From JBGPHT01 sp041484525 (GTDB lineage Bacteria; Acidobacteriota; Terriglobia; Bryobacterales; Bryobacteraceae), in NCBI GenBank assembly GCA_041484525.1, contig JBGPHT010000118.1, positions 1 to 23,141 of the forward strand: DNA of 23,141 nucleotides, given 5' to 3'. Every line of letters begins with the position of its first letter. Position 1 is the first letter of the stretch. A program made the position numbers and the translations under genes. This document shows, piece by piece, positions 8,063-15,562 of this stretch. The notes below the pieces were generated by a model. That model saw nothing but the letters and a program-made list of their open reading frames with translations. It ran no database searches and had not been told where the DNA came from.

Positions 8063-9115
8063 TTACGCGGTTCCCGCGCGCAACAAACTCTGCCGGCGCT
8101 CGGCGATTTCCTGGACGATGCGCGCGATGTCGAACTGCATGCTCCAGTTTGGAAAGTGGGCGCGGACTTTGTCCAAATTCGATACATAGCAGATGTGATC
8201 GCCGATGCGATTTACGTCGCTGTACTGATACTTGAGTTGCAATCCCATTCCCGCCAGTAAGGCGATGGTTTCGAGAATGGAGAGACTGTTCCGGCGTCCG
8301 CCGCCAAGATTATAGACTTCGCCGGCGCGGGGATTGCGAAAGAACTCGAGGAACAACCGGGCGACATCTCGGCAATGAATCTGATCGCGAACCTGTTTGC
8401 CCTTGTACCCGTAGATCGTATACTCACGACCCGAAACGGCGCAGCCAACAATGTACGCCAGATATCCGTGCAGTTCGACGGCGGCGTGCTGCGGACCGGT
8501 GAGGCACCCGGCGCGAAAGATGCCTACGGGCATGTCGAAGTAGCGGCCGAACTCCTGGCACATGATGTCGGCGGCGACCTTGGAGGCGCCAAAGACGGAG
8601 TGCAGGCAGGCGTCGATCGACATGCTCTCGTCGATGCCGTCGCGGCCATCGGCGTAGTCGAACCGGTGTTCCAGTTCCGTCAAGGCCAATTGGTTGGGGC
8701 GGTCTCCGTAGACCTTATTGGTGCTGGTAAAGCAGAAGGGCGAGTCACGGCAGAAGTCGCGCGCGGCCACCAGCAGGTTCACGGTGCCGCCGGCGTTCAC
8801 GTCGAAATCCTCGTAGGGGATCGACGCGGCTTTGTCGTGGGAGGGCTGGGCGGCGGTATGAATAATGAATTGCGGGCGCTCTTCGCGCAGCAGGTTGCGA
8901 ACGGCTTCGCGGTCGCGGATATCGAGCGTCAGATGGCGGTAGCCGCTCAGAGATCGACGCAATTCTTCGACGACGGGAAGGGTCGACGCGTGCTTGCCGA
9001 AGAACTGGCTGCGCATGTCGTTATCGACACCGACCACTGTCCAGCCCTCTTCCGCGAGAAGGCGCACGCACTCCGAGCCAATCAAACCGCCAGATCCTGT
9101 AACCAGGGCCTTCAT
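8063..9115 (-). CDS. NAD-dependent sugar epimerase, CDP-paratose/tyvelose 2-epimerase-like (extended SDR)
   Basis: 350 residues of extended short-chain dehydrogenase fold. It has the NAD-binding TGSGGLIGSE (residues 6-15), the Asp-rich DNDMRSQFFG segment after beta-2, HTAAQPSHD (86-94), TSTNKVYGD (130-138), and the C-terminal substrate region with GKQVRDQIHCRDV and YNLGGGR. STNKVYGD, the LTGPQH segment and RIGDH match what I recall of proteins annotated as CDP-paratose 2-epimerase (the CDP-tyvelose pathway of surface polysaccharides). The canonical catalytic YxxxK is FGASK here (Phe175, Lys179). I recall a subfamily with this change, so the enzyme need not be dead, but its exact reaction is uncertain. 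It is divergent from the GmhB-like gene with only 45 bases between the starts. The ribosome binding site is weak (GTGAG). Nucleotide-sugar or cell-surface glycan metabolism is likely. Confidence 0.82.
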   Translation of the reverse strand: MKALVTGSGGLIGSECVRLLAEEGWTVVGVDNDMRSQFFGKHASTLPVVEELRRSLSGYRHLTLDIRDREAVRNLLREERPQFIIHTAAQPSHDKAASIPYEDFDVNAGGTVNLLVAARDFCRDSPFCFTSTNKVYGDRPNQLALTELEHRFDYADGRDGIDESMSIDACLHSVFGASKVAADIMCQEFGRYFDMPVGIFRAGCLTGPQHAAVELHGYLAYIVGCAVSGREYTIYGYKGKQVRDQIHCRDVARLFLEFFRNPRAGEVYNLGGGRRNSLSILETIALLAGMGLQLKYQYSDVNRIGDHICYVSNLDKVRAHFPNWSMQFDIARIVQEIAERRQSLLRAGTA

Positions 9116-9160
9116 CGAGAAAGCTCACTTTATCACGTGGTAGAGTTGCGACAGGATTCC

Positions 9161-9802
9161 ATGGAGCAGGGTCGTTTTCATGAAGAGATCGGTGCGTGGA
9201 TCCGGATCGCGCGGCATTCGTTCGGACCGGGACGCGGGGCGCTGCTGCTGGATCGCGACGGCGTCATCATCGAGGATCCCGGCTATCTTTCGCGCGCCGC
9301 CGATATGGTTCTCATCCCGGAAGCGGCCGAGGTCATCGCGTCTGCCAATCGCAAAGGCATACCGGTGGTCGAAGTCACCAACCAGGCGGGCATCGGCCGC
9401 GGATATTTCGGGTGGCAGGAGTTTGTCGAAACCGAGGATGCGCTGGCCCGGCAATTGGCGCAGGCGGGGGCCACGATCGACGCGGTGTTTGCGTGTCCGT
9501 ATCATCGCGAGGGCATCGGGCGTTGGATGCATCCGGCGCATCCCGCACGCAAGCCGCGGCCGGGTATGCTGCTGGCTGCAGGGAGGCTGCTCGATCTCGA
9601 CCTGAAGCGATCCTGGATTGTGGGCGATAAGATGGGCGACTTGCAGGCGGGCTACGATGCCGGATTGCAGGGAGGCTTGCATGTCCTCACGGGACACGGG
9701 AAGGAACATCGGCCCTCGGTGCTCGAGTGGCGCCCGGGCAAATTCGAGTTGCGTCTCGGCCAGTCGATTCGCGATGCCATTCCACTCCTGGAGATGGTGT
9801 AG
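9161..9802 (+). CDS. HAD-IIIA phosphatase, GmhB-like (heptose-bisphosphate phosphatase family)
   Basis: 213 residues from ATG 9161, preceded by AGGA at good spacing; the frame is open far upstream only as the antisense of the epimerase gene. HAD motif I is LLDRDGVI with Asp31 (nucleophile) and Asp33. Motif II is in VEVTNQAGIGRG, the conserved basic stretch is ARKPRPGML, and motif III/IV is in WIVGDKMGDLQAG. This is the layout of GmhB, which removes the 7-phosphate of heptose 1,7-bisphosphate in LPS or S-layer heptose synthesis. The zinc loop of E. coli GmhB (Cys92, His94, Cys107, Cys109) is mostly lost: Cys112 and a shifted His115 remain, and the CxC pair is replaced by His127 and Ala129. There is also an N-terminal extension of about 20 residues before the fold. 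Substrate is therefore uncertain within the GmhB/histidinol-phosphatase group. Confidence 0.85.
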   Translation: MEQGRFHEEIGAWIRIARHSFGPGRGALLLDRDGVIIEDPGYLSRAADMVLIPEAAEVIASANRKGIPVVEVTNQAGIGRGYFGWQEFVETEDALARQLAQAGATIDAVFACPYHREGIGRWMHPAHPARKPRPGMLLAAGRLLDLDLKRSWIVGDKMGDLQAGYDAGLQGGLHVLTGHGKEHRPSVLEWRPGKFELRLGQSIRDAIPLLEMV

Positions 9803-9839
9803 GCTTGCGAGCCGCCGTAACCCGCCTCGAAAGTTGTCT

Positions 9840-10865
9840 TCACTCCTGCTTCTTGGCCGGCGCGTCCTTCTTCTGCTGGCGGAAGCGGGGCTGCCGCGGC
9901 ACGGGCTTGGCGCTTGCCAGCTCGATGTAGGCTTGCGTGATGCGCTCCTTCTGCTCGGGGTCGAGGATCAGGTAGCGATGCTTGCCTTCCACGGAAGGCG
10001 TGAACCGCGTCCGGCCGTCATCCAGAACGCTGATGGTTCCAGGATCTGACAACTTGAAATAATTCTCCTGCGGACGAACTGCGTAGAGCGCGGCGGCCAT
10101 GGCATAGCTGGGCGCGTCGTAGGGCATCGGCCGGGCGGAACGATAGGCATCCACCACGGGATGCGCGGGCGACCAGGCGAAATCCTTCTCAATGCTCGAC
10201 GCCGGGAAGGGGAGGCCATCGCCCACTTCGCTGCCGGCGGCCACGATCTTCGTGGGCCACTCCGCAAACACGCGCCGGGCAGCGGGGATGTCGGTCTTGA
10301 TGCAGAACTCCGGTCCGCCGTTCGGATAGGCGCCCGCCGCGACCACCATGTAACGCACCTTTCTGGCAATCAGGTCCTTGGCGCCGGGCAGGTCCAAAAC
10401 GTGGACGAGATCGTTGGCGGGGCCGGACAATACGAGGATCGCGTTTTGGTCCTGCTGCGCGGTCAGGGCATTTCGAATGACAGCCTCGACCTCGGCGGTG
10501 TCGGTCAGCTTTTCGATGCCGTGCCGGTAGAGGGGCTTGCCGTCGGGCGTCATCTTGGATAGCGTCCCCAGGATCATGGGCGTGTCTTCCGGCATCCTGC
10601 CATCGACGGCCAGGCCAACCGGCAGCGTCCTGCCCACGGCACCGAACGCGGCGCTGACTTCGCCGCCATAAAAGCGTCCGATGGTCTCGCAAAGGGCGGC
10701 GGCTTTCAGATTGGCTTTGCTCACGCTTACGCCAACGACGCGGGACTCGTTCTTGCCCTCGAGGGCATAGAGCATGGCCAGCGCGAGAACGTCGTCCACG
10801 CTGTTTCCCATGTCGCAATCGAAGATGATGCCGACCGCCGGCTTGCCCTGCCCCTGGAACTGCAT
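9840..10865 (-). CDS. Nucleoside hydrolase-like protein (IUNH family)
   Basis: 341 residues. The N-terminal FDCDMGNSVDDVLALAML (Asp16, Asp18, Asp24, Asp25) is the calcium-site motif of inosine-uridine-preferring nucleoside hydrolases in its longer DxDxGNxxDD form, and PYDAPSYAMAAALYAV near residue 250 fits the C-terminal Asp-containing motif. Such enzymes cleave the N-glycosidic bond of ribonucleosides. No signal peptide is present, and an in-frame TAA seven codons upstream rules out a longer N-terminus, so it is predicted to be cytoplasmic. ATG 10865 has GGAG about 10 bases upstream. A Ser (Ser22) occupies the position where related proteins have Asp (GNDVDD), and Tyr replaces the usual His before the C-terminal Asp, so substrate range may differ. 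The last 25 or so residues are a Lys/Gln/Pro-rich tail. It lies 72 bases downstream of the permease gene on the same strand and may be co-transcribed. Confidence 0.85.
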   Translation of the reverse strand: MQFQGQGKPAVGIIFDCDMGNSVDDVLALAMLYALEGKNESRVVGVSVSKANLKAAALCETIGRFYGGEVSAAFGAVGRTLPVGLAVDGRMPEDTPMILGTLSKMTPDGKPLYRHGIEKLTDTAEVEAVIRNALTAQQDQNAILVLSGPANDLVHVLDLPGAKDLIARKVRYMVVAAGAYPNGGPEFCIKTDIPAARRVFAEWPTKIVAAGSEVGDGLPFPASSIEKDFAWSPAHPVVDAYRSARPMPYDAPSYAMAAALYAVRPQENYFKLSDPGTISVLDDGRTRFTPSVEGKHRYLILDPEQKERITQAYIELASAKPVPRQPRFRQQKKDAPAKKQE

Positions 10866-10937
10866 GTTGAAGCCTCCGTGAGCAGTTTAACCGAACGGCG
10901 CGCCCAAGTGAACTGACTCGCCTGTCGGCGGCCGCCC

Positions 10938-13583
10938 TCACTCTTGCCGCAATGCCACTATGGGCTCGACCTTCATGGCGCGTCGCGCGGGGAAATAGCA
11001 GGCTGCGGCGGCGACGGCGGTCAGCAACAGCGAGACCGTAATGAACGTCAACGGATCGGCGGCGCTAACGCCGAACAGGAGACTGGAGCCGGCCTGACCC
11101 AGCCACAAGGCTCCCACAAGCCCGAGCACCAGACCAGTCAGGCTCAGCCTCAACCCCTCACCGATTATCATGCGGAAGATTTCGCCGGCCTGTGCGCCTA
11201 CGGCAATGCGGATACCGATCTCGTGTGTGCGGGTCGCGATCGAGTACTGGATGAGTCCGTAGATCCCGATGGCGGCCATCAGGAGCGCAGCTACGGAGAA
11301 CCCGATCAGCAGCGAGGTCTGGAAGCGACGCTGCGTGAGAAAGGCGCCGAGCCGATTTTCCAAGGTCATCACGCCGTAAAGCGGCGCATGCTTTTCCACT
11401 CGACGCACGGCCGCTTGCAGCGTCCCCACCATCTTCAGCGGGTCATCCATAGACATGCGCACGAGAAGGGTCGCGAGCCGGGAAGGATTCTGCGCCAGCG
11501 GCTCGAACATCTGCGGGATCGGTTCGTTCTCCAGTCCCTGGCGGCGCATGTCGCCCACAACGCCGACGACTGTAAACCACGGCCTTGCGGAATCCACAGC
11601 GCCCAGCTTGAATCTCTTGCCGACTGGATCGCGCCCGGGCCACAAGCGGCGAGCCATCGTATCGTTGACGATCGCTACGCGCGGAGAATCGGGTGCATCC
11701 TCGACCGAAAAGAAGCGCCCCCGGAGTAAAGGAGTCCCGAGGGCCTTGAAGAATCCTCCGCTTACCTCGTCAATGCGGAAACGCAGGCGCTCGGAAATGG
11801 TTCGGGCGTCCGCTTCGGTGGTGAGGATCTGTTCAGGGCTACCACCGATGAAAAGATCGCCGATAATGCCGGCACTCTCGACACCGGGGAGCGATTCAAT
11901 CTGTTCGAGCACGCGGTTGTAAAAGTCGACCCGTTGGGGAGTGGCCTTGAAGGCCGGGCTTGAGAGCTGCATCGAAAGGACTCGCTCAGGCCTGAAACCC
12001 GGATCGACGTTCTCGACCGACCACAGGCTGCGGATCAGGAGACCGGCGCCGACCAGCAGAACGATCGCCAGCGCGAATTCCGTCACCACGAGAGCGCGGC
12101 GGATTCGACGCGCGGCGACTCCGCCCGCGATGCCCCTTCCTCCTTCCCGGCCAGACGGCCTCGAGGTCCGGCGCGCCGTGGTTACGGCGGGCGCCAGTCC
12201 AACCAGGATTCCGGTGAGGAGGCAAAGTGCCAAGGCCCAGCCAAGCACTGAGGGATCGAGGCCGACCTCGTTCAAACGAGCCAGGTCGCCGGGCTTGACG
12301 GCCAGAATGAGGCGGATGCCCGCCTGGGCTACCAATAGCCCGAGCAGTCCTGACAGGACGGCCAGAGTCAGACTTTCGGCGAGTAGCTGCCGGACGATGC
12401 GCGCACGACTGGCTCCGAGCGCCGCTCGAATGGAGATTTCCCCTTCGCGGCCGGCGCTGCGAGCCAGCGAGAGGCTGGCGACGTTGGTAGCGGCGATGAG
12501 GAGCACACAAAAAACCGCGCCAGTCAGCATCCACAATGCCAGGCGCGGCCTGGGTCCGGTTAGCTGAAGGCTCAACGGTACAACGCTAACGCCGCGGTTC
12601 CGGTCGGAGGCCGGCAACTGCTCGTCGAGACGGCTGGCGATCGCGCTCATCTCCGCCTGGGCTTGCTCGAAAGTCACATTCGGTCGAAGTCTCCCGAGGA
12701 CGAACCACGAATCGGCGCCACGCGCAAAGCGACGGGCTTCCCAGTCCGGAAACAGCGTGTGAGGCTCCCACACATCCGCATTGAGTGGCGCAAATTGGAA
12801 ACCTGCCGGGAGGATGCCGATGATCCGGGAAGGAAGTCCGTCAAGCTCGATGGACGCGCCGATCGCATCCGGCGAGCCCCCGAAACGGGTTTGCCAGAAG
12901 CGATGACTGATCAGGGCTAAACGTTGCCGCTGCACGGCCTCGCCGGCCGAGAAGGTGCGCCCCTGCAAGGGTTGAACGCCAAGCAATGGAAAGAAGTTGG
13001 GTGAGACTCTGGCGACACTGATCTGTTCCGCCGCTACGGCACTCGTGAGCGTTACGGAAACAGGGTCAAACACAGCCATGTCCGCGAAGCTCTGGCTTCG
13101 GCTCCGCCACTGTTCGACATTCAGATACGCCGATCTGCCTTCGCGCACGCGCTGGCTCGGACTCTCGGTCCACAGCATCGCCAACCGGTCCGGGGATGGA
13201 TAAGGAAGCGGCCGGAGCAGAACCGCATTCAGCACGCTGAACATTGCGGTATTGGCGCCAATCGCCAGCGCCAGCGTGGCTACAGAGGTCGCTGTAAAGC
13301 CGGGGCTCTTGCGGAGAGTTCGCAGCGCGTAGCGTATGTCCTGCGCCACCGTTTCGACCGCGGTGAACGCCCATCTCTCGCGGTACTGTTCCTTCATCGG
13401 CTCGATGGCTCCAAAGCCGCGCAGTGCGGCATATCGAGCCTCTGCTGGATTCATGCCGGCTTTGAGGTTGTCCTCAATCTGCATTTCCAGGTGAAACCGA
13501 ACTTCATCCTCCAACTGGTGCTCCAGCCGTTCGTGTTCGAACAGGCCGCGCAGCCGGGCGGCAACCACGCTGGCCCAGCTCAT
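10938..13583 (-). CDS. ADOP-family FtsX/MacB-like permease
   Basis: 881 residues. The N-terminal 90 residues carry the acidobacterial orphan-permease signature: an amphipathic charged stretch with EVRFHLEMQIEDNL and EARYAALRGFG, followed by DIRYALRTLRKSPGF. A first membrane helix lies at about 98-122, then an extracytoplasmic MacB_PCD-like domain, and a group of helices at about 355-480. A helix at about 520-540 precedes a second MacB_PCD-like domain and the final helices at about 765-870 (THEIGIRIAVGAQ before them). This is the duplicated four-helix FtsX architecture of the ADOP family, typical of Acidobacteriota and usually without an ATPase gene beside it, as here. Its transport substrate or mechanical role is unknown. 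The start codon overlaps the padR stop (ATGA), so it is expressed from the padR promoter and probably repressed by PadR. Confidence 0.93.
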   Translation of the reverse strand: MSWASVVAARLRGLFEHERLEHQLEDEVRFHLEMQIEDNLKAGMNPAEARYAALRGFGAIEPMKEQYRERWAFTAVETVAQDIRYALRTLRKSPGFTATSVATLALAIGANTAMFSVLNAVLLRPLPYPSPDRLAMLWTESPSQRVREGRSAYLNVEQWRSRSQSFADMAVFDPVSVTLTSAVAAEQISVARVSPNFFPLLGVQPLQGRTFSAGEAVQRQRLALISHRFWQTRFGGSPDAIGASIELDGLPSRIIGILPAGFQFAPLNADVWEPHTLFPDWEARRFARGADSWFVLGRLRPNVTFEQAQAEMSAIASRLDEQLPASDRNRGVSVVPLSLQLTGPRPRLALWMLTGAVFCVLLIAATNVASLSLARSAGREGEISIRAALGASRARIVRQLLAESLTLAVLSGLLGLLVAQAGIRLILAVKPGDLARLNEVGLDPSVLGWALALCLLTGILVGLAPAVTTARRTSRPSGREGGRGIAGGVAARRIRRALVVTEFALAIVLLVGAGLLIRSLWSVENVDPGFRPERVLSMQLSSPAFKATPQRVDFYNRVLEQIESLPGVESAGIIGDLFIGGSPEQILTTEADARTISERLRFRIDEVSGGFFKALGTPLLRGRFFSVEDAPDSPRVAIVNDTMARRLWPGRDPVGKRFKLGAVDSARPWFTVVGVVGDMRRQGLENEPIPQMFEPLAQNPSRLATLLVRMSMDDPLKMVGTLQAAVRRVEKHAPLYGVMTLENRLGAFLTQRRFQTSLLIGFSVAALLMAAIGIYGLIQYSIATRTHEIGIRIAVGAQAGEIFRMIIGEGLRLSLTGLVLGLVGALWLGQAGSSLLFGVSAADPLTFITVSLLLTAVAAAACYFPARRAMKVEPIVALRQE

Positions 13584-13951
13584 CCGCGCTCCTCCGCCAG
13601 GCTCCCCGGGTCAAAGCCAAGGAAGCGTTCGATCGTCGAGGACATACGCTTCCAATCCTCGGTTTCCTGGGCGAGCCGTTTCCGCCCGGCGGCAGTAATG
13701 GAGTAGAATCTCGCCTTGCGGTTGTTCTCGGACGCTCCCCACTTGCATGCGATCCATCCTTCCTGCTCCATTCGCAACAGAGCCGGATAGAGAGTGCCCT
13801 GGTTGAGCTGCAGCACATCTTTGCTGATCTGCTCGATGCGGCGCGCAATGCCGTAACCGTGCAGCGGCCCGAGCGCCTCCAAGGTTCGTAGGACGAGGAG
13901 AATCAGAGTGCCCTGGAGAACGTCCGCCTTATCTGTGCGTCCACTCCTCAT
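13580..13951 (-). CDS. PadR-family transcriptional regulator
   Basis: 123 residues from ATG 13951. The winged helix-turn-helix of PadR is clear: DVLQGTLILLVLRTLEALGP, HGYGIARRIEQIS, LNQGTLYPALLRMEQEGWI, and the wing RKARFYSITAAGRKRL, followed by a short C-terminal helix ending in FLGFDPGSLAEERG. The frame is open to an ATG at 14119, but those extra 56 residues lack PadR similarity and would overlap the divergent ATP-grasp gene start, so 13951 is chosen. It is translationally coupled to the ADOP permease by a 4-base overlap, the standard pairing in Acidobacteriota, and most likely represses its own operon through the palindrome just upstream of its start. Confidence 0.93.
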   Translation of the reverse strand: MRSGRTDKADVLQGTLILLVLRTLEALGPLHGYGIARRIEQISKDVLQLNQGTLYPALLRMEQEGWIACKWGASENNRKARFYSITAAGRKRLAQETEDWKRMSSTIERFLGFDPGSLAEERG

Positions 13952-13999
13952 TAGGTAACCTACAGGAACAGCGTATCCGATGTTCATGTAGGCAGTCAA
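13952..13999 (-). promoter_or_regulatory. padR-ADOP promoter with start-proximal palindrome (candidate PadR operator)
   Basis: On the minus strand TTGACT (13999-13994) and GATACG (13977-13972) are separated by 16 bases and could be -35 and -10 elements. Between this and the ATG lies the exact palindrome TAGGTTACCTA (13962-13952), which ends next to the start codon and includes the AGG that may serve as ribosome binding site. A PadR dimer bound there would block both transcription start and translation start. The palindrome is seen directly; promoter assignment and PadR binding are inferred. Confidence 0.45.
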
Positions 14000-14084
14000 C
14001 AGAAAAAGAGAATGCGGGGCGTCCGGTTTCGGCTCCCGCGGACGTGGTAAACTATTGACCTTCCAGGTAGAAGAAGGCCCAACA

Positions 14085-15551
14085 ATGTCACCTGGATTCG
14101 ATACGTCACAGACCGGCACAGCAGATTTCCAAAACTACTGGTTCGACAAGGCCTACGACGAGATGTTCGCGTCGGAGGGCGTGCCGCGCGAGCACTACCA
14201 GGCGCTGCATGAAATGCTGCTCGACCTGCCGCTGACGGAGATGCGGCGTCGCAAGCTCGCGGCCGATATCTTCTTCCTGCACCAGGGAATCACGTTCACC
14301 GTGTACGGACGTGAGGAGGGCACGGAGCGGATCTTTCCGCACGATCTGCTGCCGCGCATTATCACCAACGCGGAATGGGAGACGGTGGAACGCGGGCTCA
14401 CGCAGCGCATCACGGCGCTGAATCTGTTTCTGCACGACATCTACCATGAAGGCCGCTGCCTGGCAGCGGGCGTGGTGCCGCGCGAGATCGTGTACTCCTG
14501 CAAGCATTTCCGGCGGCAGATGCGCGGGCTGTCGATTCCGAAGAACCGCTACATCGCGGTGGTCGGGACGGACCTGATCCGCCTGCCGGACGGACGGTTC
14601 GTGGTGCTCGAGGATAATTTGCGCGTGCCGAGCGGCGTCTCCTACATGCTGACGTCGCGCCAGGTGATGAAGCGCATTTTCCCGGAGCTGTTTCGCACCG
14701 CCGGAGTGCGTCCCATCGACCACTACAGCGAAGCTTTGCTCAGCACCTTGCGCGCGCTGGCCCCCGAAGGACGGCCGGACCCGAACATCGTGCTGCTAAC
14801 GCCCGGCGTCTACAATTCCGCCTACTTCGAGCATGCGTTTCTGGCGCGCCAAATGGGGATCGAACTGGTGGAAGGCCGCGATCTCGCGGTGCACGACAAC
14901 ATCGTGTATATGCGGACGACCGCCGGTTTGCGGCGAGTGGACGTGATCTACCGGCGTGTGGATGACGACTTCATCGACCCGCTGGCGTTTCGTCCCGATT
15001 CGTCGCTGGGCGCGGCTGGCCTGTTCAACGCCTATCGCTCGGGGACGGTGACGCTCGCCAACGCGCTCGGCACCGGCGTCGCGGACGACAAGGCCTTGTA
15101 CTCCTATGTGCCGAAGATCATCCGCTATTTTCTGGACGAGGACCCGGTGCTCGAAAATGTCGAGACGTATTTGTGCAGCGAACCGAAGGAACGCAGCCAT
15201 GTGCTGGAGCGGCTGGACCAGTACGTGGTGAAGGCGGTGGGCGAGTCGGGCGGCTACGGAATGCTGATTGGGCCGTACAGCACGGCGAACGAGCGCGAAG
15301 AGTTCCGGCGGCGCATCGTGGCGGACCCGAGGAATTATATCGCGCAGCCGACGCTGCAACTGTCGCGCGCTCCGTGCTTTTTCGACGGCAGCGTGGAGCC
15401 GCGGCACGTCGATCTGCGGCCCTACATTCTGTATGGAGATAAAGTGACGATCGTGCCGGGAGGTTTGACGCGAGTGGCGCTGCGCAAGGGGTCGCTGGTG
15501 GTGAATTCATCGCAAGGCGGCGGCAGCAAAGACACCTGGGTGCTGCATTGA
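14085..15551 (+). CDS. Circularly permuted ATP-grasp type 2 ligase (DUF404/DUF407)
   Basis: 488 residues from ATG 14085, which has AGAAGG seven bases upstream; a TTG at 14055 would add ten residues without a ribosome binding site. The family pattern is clear throughout: FQNYWFDKAYDEMF near the N-terminus, LEDNLRVPSGVSYML, LLTPGVYNSAYFEHAFLAR, a KAVGESGGYGML glycine loop, YIAQPTLQLSR, HVDLRPYILYG, and the C-terminal RVALRKGSLVVNSSQGGGSK. These proteins are predicted ATP-dependent carboxylate-amine ligases forming amide or peptide bonds. The gene heads a tightly packed cluster with alpha-E and transglutaminase-fold genes, an association described by Aravind and colleagues as a predicted peptide or amide biosynthesis system; its product is unknown. 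It is divergent from padR (133 bases apart), with TAAACT (14048-14053) as a weak -10 candidate. Confidence 0.93.
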   Translation: MSPGFDTSQTGTADFQNYWFDKAYDEMFASEGVPREHYQALHEMLLDLPLTEMRRRKLAADIFFLHQGITFTVYGREEGTERIFPHDLLPRIITNAEWETVERGLTQRITALNLFLHDIYHEGRCLAAGVVPREIVYSCKHFRRQMRGLSIPKNRYIAVVGTDLIRLPDGRFVVLEDNLRVPSGVSYMLTSRQVMKRIFPELFRTAGVRPIDHYSEALLSTLRALAPEGRPDPNIVLLTPGVYNSAYFEHAFLARQMGIELVEGRDLAVHDNIVYMRTTAGLRRVDVIYRRVDDDFIDPLAFRPDSSLGAAGLFNAYRSGTVTLANALGTGVADDKALYSYVPKIIRYFLDEDPVLENVETYLCSEPKERSHVLERLDQYVVKAVGESGGYGMLIGPYSTANEREEFRRRIVADPRNYIAQPTLQLSRAPCFFDGSVEPRHVDLRPYILYGDKVTIVPGGLTRVALRKGSLVVNSSQGGGSKDTWVLH

Positions 15552-15562
15552 GGACGAGCGCC

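Noticed and set aside
8375..9160. Upstream extension of the GmhB-like open frame
   Set aside because: This part is antisense to the epimerase gene; the GmhB fold and a proper ribosome binding site support the start at 9161.
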